A stretch of 7,795 nucleotides of DNA from Psychrobacter sp. (lineage in GTDB: Bacteria > Pseudomonadota > Gammaproteobacteria > Pseudomonadales > Moraxellaceae): positions 1-7,795 of the forward strand of contig JARIAA010000286.1 of assembly GCA_029264635.1 (NCBI GenBank), in the 5' to 3' direction. A model generated the notes under the pieces. It searched no databases. It was not told the DNA's origin and worked only from the letters and a program-made list of their open reading frames with translations. Positions 1-5,771 of the stretch are shown here, piece after piece; position 1 is the first letter of the stretch; each line of letters starts with the position of its first letter. A program made the position numbers and the translations under genes.

Positions 1-1139
1 CGAGTATGCAAGCGCTCATATAACTGACCTGCCATAATAAATAGAGCGGCGGAGCTTAGGCCATGCGCAAGCATTTGAACCATTAGCCCTTGTAGGCTAA
101 GCAGCGTCCCAGCATAGACCGCTAAAACAACAAACCCCATGTGCGAGATACTGGTATAAGCAAGCAAACGCTTCATATCAGTTTGCATAAAGGCAAGCCA
201 CGCCCCATAAAAGATTCCAATCGTACCTAAAGTGATTGCAATCGGTGCAAACTCTTGCGACGCTGCGGGAAAGAATGGTAATACAAAACGGATCAAACCG
301 TAAGCTGCAGTCTTAATCAGTACCCCTGCCAAATCCACCGAACCTGCTGTTGGTGCTTGAGCGTGGGCATCAGGTAACCAGCCATGGAATGGAATAATCT
401 GTAGCTTGACAGCAAAACCAATAAAAAAGCACAGCATGATTGGATATTCCCAGCCGCCAAGGGGCGTACCAAGTAGATCATTATAATCAAAGCTAACCAC
501 GCCGCGATTGGCATAGCTAAATAACACTAATAATAAGATACCGACCAGCATGATAAGCCCAGAAGCTTGGGTATAAATGAAGAATTTGGTCGCTGCATAT
601 TCTTTCGTCTTGCCGCCAACGACATCATGACCCCAAATAGCGATCAAGAAGTAAATAGGAACCAGCATCATCTCCCAGAAGAAGAAGAAGAGGAACATAT
701 CAATGGCTAAAAATACCCCTATAACGCCGCCTAAGCTCCATAACAAATTTAAATGGAAAAAGCCAACACGGCGCTGAATCTCATTCCATGAACACGCAAC
801 CGCTGCCACACCAAGGAAACCTGTTAGCCCAACCATCAATAGCGACATACCATCTATCGCTAAGTGAAAACTGATACCGAAACTTGGTATCCAAGGCACA
901 CTAAATTCAGCGATCCATGGTACAGTCGATTGCGGTGCAATTACTTGCTTACTCATCCCTGAAAAGTCGCCATACTGCCATAGTACGAGTGACAAGCCAA
1001 AGGTTAGCATCATCCCGATTAAAGCAATCCAGCGCGGTAGCCGCTTATTTACCCGCTCAACCAGCCAACATAATAAACCTGCAATAAATGGAATTGCGAT
1101 TAATGCTGGCAGCATCCACGTTTGTTGTAACTCAATCAT
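1..1139 (-). CDS. nuoM: NADH-quinone oxidoreductase subunit M (NuoM), C-terminus cut off by window edge
   Basis: Antiporter-like membrane subunit of complex I, one of the proton-translocating modules of the membrane arm. The frame opens with ATG at 1139 and stays open to the window edge, giving 379 residues (MIELQQTW... to ...YERLHT). E. coli NuoM has about 509, so roughly the last quarter is missing. The protein is strongly hydrophobic with many membrane helices. Family landmarks are visible: FFFFWEMM with Glu156 (E. coli E144), Lys245 before the HGWLPDAH motif (E. coli K234), APTAGSVDLAG followed by Lys276 (E. coli K265), TDMKRLLAYTSISHMG around 321-335, and His359 in the MLAHGLS helix. The E. 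coli numbering is from memory. The start lies one base after the nuoL stop (TAATATG), which suggests coupled translation. The N-terminus is about 11 residues longer than in E. coli. No defect is visible in the part present. Confidence 0.97.
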   Translation of the reverse strand, partial: MIELQQTWMLPALIAIPFIAGLLCWLVERVNKRLPRWIALIGMMLTFGLSLVLWQYGDFSGMSKQVIAPQSTVPWIAEFSVPWIPSFGISFHLAIDGMSLLMVGLTGFLGVAAVACSWNEIQRRVGFFHLNLLWSLGGVIGVFLAIDMFLFFFFWEMMLVPIYFLIAIWGHDVVGGKTKEYAATKFFIYTQASGLIMLVGILLLVLFSYANRGVVSFDYNDLLGTPLGGWEYPIMLCFFIGFAVKLQIIPFHGWLPDAHAQAPTAGSVDLAGVLIKTAAYGLIRFVLPFFPAASQEFAPIAITLGTIGIFYGAWLAFMQTDMKRLLAYTSISHMGFVVLAVYAGTLLSLQGLMVQMLAHGLSSAALFIMAGQLYERLHT

Positions 1140-1140
1140 T

Positions 1141-3018
1141 TTATACCACCGTCATCATTACCAGCACCAACAGCACAGCCATCCCCAAGCCAAAGCTTGC
1201 AGCGTAGCCTCGAAGTGACCCTGTTTGCGTCGCAGACATAGCTTTGTTACCTGCTGATGCCAGCATAGGTAATATAGACCACGTTTTATCAACAGGATCC
1301 GCTTTCAATAAGCGTCCAATGAATAAAAAGGGTTTTACAAATACTAAATCGTATAGTGCATCAAAGCCCAGACCGTTATAGCACCAGTAATATAGTGCCC
1401 CGCCTATACGTGATTGCTTAAAGCGCGTAAGCCATCGACCTTTATCGAGCACATATAACAGCGCCGCTAGGAGCAGTCCTGCAAGCATGGCACCCATCGC
1501 TATATATTCTGCCGTATGTTTACTATCAGCCTGATTGGCCACTTCTAATAAATGTCCTACGCTTTCTGGTAATACGCCTTGTAATGGTGGCGTAATCCAT
1601 GCACCAACGGCCGTCGATAACACCAGCAATACACTCAGCGGTAACCAATAAGACACGCCTGACAACTTATGCGCAGGCGTTTTTTCTTCCCCAAAAAAGA
1701 TAATCCAAATCATACGGAAAGTATACAGCGCCGTTAAAAAAGCACCGAATACACCCATATAGAATAAGACTTGATGACCCGTTGCAAATGCTTCCCATAA
1801 AATGGCTTCTTTTGAGTAAAAACCAACGGTGACCCACGGAATCGCTGCAAGCGCGCCGCCACCGACGATGTAGCACCAAAATACTAACGGGATCTTTTTA
1901 CGTAAGCCGCCCATCTTAAAGATATTTTGCTCATGATGAACGGCAAGAATGACCGCACCTGATGATAAGAATAGCAACGCTTTAAAAAAAGCATGCGTCA
2001 TTAGATGGAAGATTGCCCCTTGCCATGCACCAACACCAAGCGCTAGGAACATATAACCAATCTGGCTCATCGTTGAATACGCTAAAATTCGCTTGATATC
2101 AGTTTGTACCAGCGCACAGAATCCAGCGACGACAAGCGTCAGCGCCCCTACTGCCCCAACCCAATATAAAAGAATACCAGGGGTTAGAATAAATAGCGGA
2201 TGCATGCGGGCAATCAAATAAACGCCAGCGGTTACCATGGTAGCGGCGTGAATCAACGCTGATACTGGAGTCGGACCTGCCATTGCATCGGCAAGCCACG
2301 TATGAAGTGGCAACTGCGCCGATTTACCCATCGCACCGCCTACAAGCATCATCGTCGTCAAGATCATGGTTGGGTTATTGATATCAAATACTTGAGGCGC
2401 ACGAGTAATAATCTCTTGAATACTGAGCGTACCAAATTCGCGAAATAACAAAAACAGCCCAAAGGCTAAGAACACATCACCAATACGAGTGACCGTAAAA
2501 GCCTTCATCGCAGCGCGGCCATTGGCTCTATCTTCAAAATAAAAACCAATCAGCAAGTAAGAACAAATACCAACGCCTTCCCAGCCAAGATATAACAATA
2601 ACAGGTTGTCCGCTAATACCAGCAGTAACATACTAGCGACGAACAAATTCATATAACTAAAGAAACGCGCAAAGCCTGCATCCCCTTTCATATACCAAGC
2701 AGCAAACAGGTGAATCAAAAAACCAATGCCTGTAATCACGCCAGTCATAGTTAGGGCCAAGCCATCAAAACTAAGTCCAAAACTCGGGGCAAAATCGCCA
2801 ACTTGGAACCATGTCCATAGTGGTATTTGAACCACATGGCCTGCCATATGATCATCTGTCAAGAACAAAAAGCTGGCAACGAGGGTACACAGTGCGGATA
2901 GCAACATACTACCGACACCGACAAATGCAGCTGCCTGCTCAGTTAACTTGTCGCGCATAAAGGCTAAAATCAAAAAGCCAATGAGCGGGAATATAAAGGT
3001 TAATGGTAATAAACTCAT
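1141..3018 (-). CDS. nuoL: NADH-quinone oxidoreductase subunit L (NuoL)
   Basis: Distal antiporter-like proton-pumping subunit of complex I, in the inner membrane. It has 625 residues (E. coli about 613) and is complete. Key residues are in place: Glu147 in GWEGVG (E. coli E144), Asp181 in RIGD (D178), Lys232 in MGKSAQLPLHTWL (K229), His338, His342 and Lys346 in HLMTHAFFKALLFL, and TDIKRILAYSTMSQIG at 306-321. At the E. coli D400 site the sequence reads GFYSKEAIL, so Glu404 takes the place of Asp. The C-terminal part (roughly 500-625) carries the family's extra region: a hydrophobic stretch near 507-527, a segment with GFDALYDLVFVKPFL at about 554-568 expected in the long lateral helix, and a last hydrophobic anchor. 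The ATG at 3018 is chosen because an AAAGGA site sits 7 nt upstream and the gene starts 4 nt after nuoK. No frameshift or truncation is seen. Confidence 0.98.
   Translation of the reverse strand: MSLLPLTFIFPLIGFLILAFMRDKLTEQAAAFVGVGSMLLSALCTLVASFLFLTDDHMAGHVVQIPLWTWFQVGDFAPSFGLSFDGLALTMTGVITGIGFLIHLFAAWYMKGDAGFARFFSYMNLFVASMLLLVLADNLLLLYLGWEGVGICSYLLIGFYFEDRANGRAAMKAFTVTRIGDVFLAFGLFLLFREFGTLSIQEIITRAPQVFDINNPTMILTTMMLVGGAMGKSAQLPLHTWLADAMAGPTPVSALIHAATMVTAGVYLIARMHPLFILTPGILLYWVGAVGALTLVVAGFCALVQTDIKRILAYSTMSQIGYMFLALGVGAWQGAIFHLMTHAFFKALLFLSSGAVILAVHHEQNIFKMGGLRKKIPLVFWCYIVGGGALAAIPWVTVGFYSKEAILWEAFATGHQVLFYMGVFGAFLTALYTFRMIWIIFFGEEKTPAHKLSGVSYWLPLSVLLVLSTAVGAWITPPLQGVLPESVGHLLEVANQADSKHTAEYIAMGAMLAGLLLAALLYVLDKGRWLTRFKQSRIGGALYYWCYNGLGFDALYDLVFVKPFLFIGRLLKADPVDKTWSILPMLASAGNKAMSATQTGSLRGYAASFGLGMAVLLVLVMMTVV
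1146..1150 (-). promoter_or_regulatory. Weak ribosome binding site of nuoM
   Basis: GGTGG on the minus strand, in the last codons of nuoL, is 6 nt before the nuoM ATG. It is a poorer match than the sites of the other genes, so nuoM initiation may rely on ribosomes finishing nuoL at the TAATATG junction. Confidence 0.5.
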
Positions 3019-3022
3019 GACA

Positions 3023-3430
3023 TCATCCTTTCATCTCATTGGCGCTATCGACATCGAGATGCCCACGCTTATGATAAAACTGTAATAGTATTGCCAGACC
3101 AATAGCGGCCTCTGCTGCAGCTAGCGTCAAGATAAAGATAAACATAATCTGTCCATCTGGATCGACCCAGCGGCTACCTGCCACCACGAATGCCAAAGCC
3201 GTCGCATTCATCATGATCTCAAGGCTCATCAGCATGAATAAAAAATTACGACGCACCATCACACCACATAAACCAATAGCGAACAAAATACCCGCTAAGA
3301 TTAAACCATGACTCATAGGTATGATACCCAGTACCCCTTGCATCTCAGCAGCTGGCTGTACTAAGCCTGCTACCTCGTGAGCGAACGGCACGTTTGACAC
3401 GTCTTGTGCCACGCTTACTGCTAGTACCAT
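3023..3430 (-). CDS. nuoK: NADH-quinone oxidoreductase subunit K (NuoK), N-terminally extended
   Basis: Small membrane subunit of complex I (ND4L homologue), part of the proton path between NuoJ/NuoH and the antiporter-like subunits. The core from about residue 36 matches the family: HGLILAGILF, the Arg60-Arg61 pair, FMLMSLEIMMNATALAFVVAG with Glu71 (E. coli E36), and LTLAAAEAAIGLAI with Glu107 (E. coli E72), in three hydrophobic helices. The protein ends HLDVDSANEMKG, as is typical. It has 135 residues against about 100 in E. coli, and the excess is all N-terminal. The long start at 3430 is preferred because AAGGAG lies 8 nt upstream and the ATG overlaps the nuoJ stop in TGATG. Internal ATGs at residues 30 and 39 lack a comparable site, although a start at 30 would give a more usual length. 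The function is certain; the exact N-terminus is less so. Confidence 0.96.
   Translation of the reverse strand: MVLAVSVAQDVSNVPFAHEVAGLVQPAAEMQGVLGIIPMSHGLILAGILFAIGLCGVMVRRNFLFMLMSLEIMMNATALAFVVAGSRWVDPDGQIMFIFILTLAAAEAAIGLAILLQFYHKRGHLDVDSANEMKG
3026..3031 (-). promoter_or_regulatory. Ribosome binding site of nuoL
   Basis: AAAGGA on the minus strand is formed by the last Lys-Gly codons of nuoK and lies 7 nt before the nuoL ATG. It supports the start at 3018 and coupling with nuoK. Confidence 0.8.
3326..3430 (-). other. N-terminal extension of NuoK (about 35 residues)
   Basis: Residues 1-35 of the long NuoK frame precede the point that aligns with the E. coli start (MIPLQHGLILA matched to IIPMSHGLILA). 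The extension begins MVLAVSVAQDVSNVPF and is mildly hydrophobic at first, then mixed. It has no basic residue, so it does not look like a standard signal peptide. It holds no recognised motif. Confidence 0.7.
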
Positions 3431-4137
3431 CAGTCTGACTCCTTGCGCGTGACTCGTTGTATGCCCACATAATCATGCGGATCTACTGCTTTATACTCGT
3501 ATGGCTCAGCCATTTTAGCGATATCGTCAGCAGCATGGCTGTCATTATTATCGTGTTCTATAATGCTGCCTACCCGTGGATGAAAATCTCGGCTATCATT
3601 ACCAATGATCTCATCATTGACAGACTCTTTGCCCAAATGATAAGCGGCAACCAAAGCCGCCAGCAACAATAGCGCAGCCACTTCAACCAGCATAATGTAT
3701 TTGGTAAATAAGACCGTACCAACCGCTTTGGCTGAAATGGACGTACCACCAATGACAGCCGCCTCATTGTGATTGAGACCGATCATCGCATAGAGTATAA
3801 CTGCAACAATAACTGTCAATCCCGTTGGTACTGCCCATGTCTTTGCATCAAGCCAGCGCTCTTCGCGTGCCTCGTTATCCATGCCAAGGTTGAGCATCAT
3901 AATAACAAACACAAAAAGTACCATAATGGCCCCAGCGTACACGACAATCTCAAGCGCGCATGCAAAAGGCGCACCTAGTACGAAAAATATGCCCGATATT
4001 GCCAACAGTGAGACGATCATCGATAAAATGGCATGTACGGGATTGGCATTTGTAATCACACGCAGACTATCAAAAATAGCGACCGCGGCCAGCGCATAAA
4101 ACCCCGCCAAATCTGGGTTGTTCAAGATATTCATCAT
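3430..4137 (-). CDS. nuoJ: NADH-quinone oxidoreductase subunit J (NuoJ) with long polar C-terminal tail
   Basis: Membrane subunit of complex I (ND6 homologue) that helps link quinone chemistry to proton pumping. It has 235 residues, where E. coli NuoJ has about 184. Five hydrophobic segments are visible at roughly 12-26, 34-55, 60-84, 103-122 and 145-168. Family signatures are LRVITNANPVHA (25-36), LLAISGIFFVLGAPFA (44-59), and ALEIVVYAGAIMVLFVFVIM (61-80) with Glu63 and Tyr67, in the segment that contains the conserved pi-bulge helix of ND6. ISAKAVG (134-140) and Glu152 follow. From about residue 170 the chain becomes polar and acidic with several His, and this tail accounts for the extra length. 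The first ATG (4137) overlaps the nuoI stop as ATGA and has TAGGAG 9 nt upstream. A second ATG follows immediately and is 12 nt from that site, so the first is preferred. The gene overlaps nuoK by one base. Confidence 0.97.
   Translation of the reverse strand: MMNILNNPDLAGFYALAAVAIFDSLRVITNANPVHAILSMIVSLLAISGIFFVLGAPFACALEIVVYAGAIMVLFVFVIMMLNLGMDNEAREERWLDAKTWAVPTGLTVIVAVILYAMIGLNHNEAAVIGGTSISAKAVGTVLFTKYIMLVEVAALLLLAALVAAYHLGKESVNDEIIGNDSRDFHPRVGSIIEHDNNDSHAADDIAKMAEPYEYKAVDPHDYVGIQRVTRKESD
3433..3627 (-). other. Polar, acidic C-terminal tail of NuoJ
   Basis: Residues 171-235 of NuoJ follow the last membrane helix (ending AAYHLGKE). They are polar and rich in Asp, Glu, Asn and His, including IIEHDNNDSHAADD at 192-205, then YEYKAVDPHDYVGIQRV. 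E. coli NuoJ has a much shorter and differently composed tail. No known domain is recognised. Confidence 0.7.
3439..3444 (-). promoter_or_regulatory. Ribosome binding site of nuoK (decides the long start)
   Basis: AAGGAG on the minus strand, inside the 3' end of nuoJ, is 8 nt before the ATG at 3430. It is one of the best matches to the anti-Shine-Dalgarno sequence in the window and is the main argument that NuoK is translated with its N-terminal extension. Confidence 0.82.
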
Positions 4138-4682
4138 GGCAGCAAGCTCCTAAGATCAATAGGCGCAGCTTCATTTTGCGCCGCGCCTTTTGGTTTATCT
4201 GCCAGCGCCATACCAGACACGCGATAATAGTTATAATCAGGATATTTACCTGGTCCTGAGATAAGTAGATGCTCTTTTTCATAGACCAAATCTTGACGCA
4301 CGTATTCGCCCAGCTCAAAATCAGGAGTCATTTGAATCGCTGTCGTCGGACACGCCTCTTCACATAAACCGCAAAAAATACAGCGCGAGAAGTTAATGCG
4401 AAAAAATTCTGGATACCAGCGCCCATCTTCGCGCTCGGCTTTTTGAAGAGAGATACAACCAACTGGACATGCTACCGCGCATAAGTTACAAGCCACGCAG
4501 CGCTCATCACCATCAGGATCGCGCGACAAAATAATACGACCACGAAAGCGTGGCGGTACTGGCACAGGCACTTCAGGATACAATATCGTATCGCGTGGCC
4601 TAATCGCGTGACTATTGACCATCCACATGCTGCGGACAATAGTAAATAGTCCAATAACAGTCTTTTTTATCGTAGTAAACAT
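4134..4682 (-). CDS. nuoI: NADH-quinone oxidoreductase subunit I (NuoI), 2x[4Fe-4S] ferredoxin-like
   Basis: Peripheral-arm subunit of complex I that carries clusters N6a and N6b and passes electrons from NuoG toward the terminal cluster in NuoB. It has 182 residues (E. coli about 180) and is complete. Two classical CxxCxxCxxxCP motifs are present: Cys62, Cys65, Cys68 and Cys72 (CVACNLCAVACP), and Cys101, Cys104, Cys107 and Cys111 (CIFCGLCEEACP). An additional Cys76 follows the first motif. By the bacterial ferredoxin pattern, the fourth Cys of each motif ligates the cluster formed by the other. The amphipathic N-terminus (about 1-25) fits the helix that docks this subunit on the membrane arm. 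The conserved PRFRGRIIL segment (44-52) precedes the first motif. Start ATG 4682 has AAGGA 10 nt upstream. It follows the only real intergenic gap of the window (44 nt after nuoH), and its stop overlaps the nuoJ start. Confidence 0.98.
   Translation of the reverse strand: MFTTIKKTVIGLFTIVRSMWMVNSHAIRPRDTILYPEVPVPVPPRFRGRIILSRDPDGDERCVACNLCAVACPVGCISLQKAEREDGRWYPEFFRINFSRCIFCGLCEEACPTTAIQMTPDFELGEYVRQDLVYEKEHLLISGPGKYPDYNYYRVSGMALADKPKGAAQNEAAPIDLRSLLP
4147..4152 (-). promoter_or_regulatory. Ribosome binding site of nuoJ
   Basis: TAGGAG on the minus strand, within the last codons of nuoI, is 9 nt before the first of two tandem ATGs and 12 nt before the second. This spacing favours the first ATG (4137), which overlaps the nuoI stop. 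Confidence 0.8.
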
Positions 4683-4691
4683 GGGATTATT

Positions 4692-4697
4692 ATCCTT
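4692..4697 (-). promoter_or_regulatory. Ribosome binding site of nuoI
   Basis: AAGGAT on the minus strand ends 9 nt before the nuoI ATG (the AAGGA core is 10 nt away). It lies in the 44-nt nuoH-nuoI gap (4683-4726), the one spacer in which nuoI must recruit ribosomes without overlapping an upstream gene. No promoter-like or terminator-like sequence was seen in the gap. Confidence 0.75.
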
Positions 4698-4726
4698 ATC
4701 AGCATTACTTTAGATCGTTACCGACA

Positions 4727-5770
4727 TTACAGCGTTGGAGAAAAAATTAAAATAACTGCAGCGGTAATTAGCAAATTAATCAAAGTAACCGGTAGGCAGA
4801 TTTTCCAGCCAAAATTCATCACTTGGTCATAACGCGGACGCATGAGGGAGCCTCGAGCCAGCACGAACATAGTCATAAAAAACAACGTCTTGATCATGAA
4901 CCAAAAAGCAGGTGGGATAAAAGGTATATTTAAATTAAAAGGAGCAAGCCAACCACCAAAGAACAGACAAGTCATCAGTGCAGAGATTAATACGACGTTG
5001 ACGTATTCGCCAATGAAGAACATACCAAATTTCATACCTGAATATTCAACATGATAACCTTCAGCCAGTTCTTGCTCCGCTTCTGGTTGATCAAACGGGT
5101 GTCTATGAGTAACAGCCACACCCGCCACTACAAAAGTCAAAAAGCCAAAGAACTGCGGAATGATATACCAGCCGTCAATCTGCGACTCAACAATCTCACG
5201 TAAATTAAAAGAGCCCGTTAGCGCAACCACACCCATCAACGATAAACCTAAAAAGACTTCATAACTAATCGTTTGAGCTGCTGAGCGTAGGCCCCCTAGT
5301 AATGAGAACTTGTTTGCAGACGCCCAACCGCCAAACATCACCGCGTAAACCGCAATACCTGCCATAGCAAAAAAGAATAAAATACCAATATCCCAATCAA
5401 CTACGCCAAGCGTTGGTGAGATGGGAATGATGGCAAAGGAGGCAAGCGCGGTGAACATTGCTACCGCAGGCGCTAGAGTAAACATGAACTTATCAGTAAA
5501 GTTTGGTGTCCAATCCTCTTTAAAGAAGATTTTAAGCATATCGGCAACCAGCTGTAAGGAACCAAAAGGTCCTACACGGTTTGGACCATAGCGGTCTTGC
5601 CACAGTGCTAGCATTCGGCGTTCATAAACAATCATCAAAGCTGCAACGATAACCACCACTAAAAAGATGACCAACGATTGCACAACCATAAATAAAATAG
5701 ACCAAGTATCAAAGGTCATGCTACCTGCTAAAAAGCTTGGCACATCAGGAATAATACGGGTAATTTGCAT
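4727..5770 (-). CDS. nuoH: NADH-quinone oxidoreductase subunit H (NuoH)
   Basis: Membrane subunit of complex I (ND1 homologue) that anchors the peripheral arm, forms much of the quinone-access chamber and starts the proton-coupling pathway. It has 347 residues (E. coli about 325): about 14 extra N-terminal residues plus a few in the loop near 277-287. It is complete with about eight membrane helices. Conserved elements are YERRMLALWQDRYGPNRVGP (49-68) with Glu50 (E. coli E36), SLQLVADMLKIFFKEDW (71-87), ISYEVFLGLSLMG with Glu171 (E. coli E157), and THRHPFDQPEAEQELAEGYH (221-240) with Asp227, Glu230, Glu232 and Glu234, the acidic loop of the E-channel. VEYSGMKFG and RPRYDQVMNFGWKICLP come near the end. 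The start is one base after the nuoG stop (TAATATG) and has a CAGGAG site 7 nt upstream inside the last nuoG codons. No missing key residue was seen. Confidence 0.98.
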   Translation of the reverse strand: MQITRIIPDVPSFLAGSMTFDTWSILFMVVQSLVIFLVVVIVAALMIVYERRMLALWQDRYGPNRVGPFGSLQLVADMLKIFFKEDWTPNFTDKFMFTLAPAVAMFTALASFAIIPISPTLGVVDWDIGILFFFAMAGIAVYAVMFGGWASANKFSLLGGLRSAAQTISYEVFLGLSLMGVVALTGSFNLREIVESQIDGWYIIPQFFGFLTFVVAGVAVTHRHPFDQPEAEQELAEGYHVEYSGMKFGMFFIGEYVNVVLISALMTCLFFGGWLAPFNLNIPFIPPAFWFMIKTLFFMTMFVLARGSLMRPRYDQVMNFGWKICLPVTLINLLITAAVILIFSPTL

Positions 5771-5771
5771 A

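Noticed and set aside
678..691. Run of GAA triplets, possibly a simple repeat prone to slippage
   Set aside because: On the coding strand it encodes the Phe run just before the conserved Trp-Glu in NuoM, which is also present in E. coli NuoM, so protein constraint explains it.
3457..4227. Several overlapping plus-strand open frames of 64-72 codons opposite nuoJ and the end of nuoI
   Set aside because: They lie wholly antisense to well-conserved genes, their translations resemble no family, and they have no supporting start signal or context.
4683..4726. Promoter or terminator in the nuoH-nuoI spacer
   Set aside because: No convincing -10/-35 pair and no GC-rich hairpin followed by a T run could be seen in 44 nt; only a ribosome binding site is supported.
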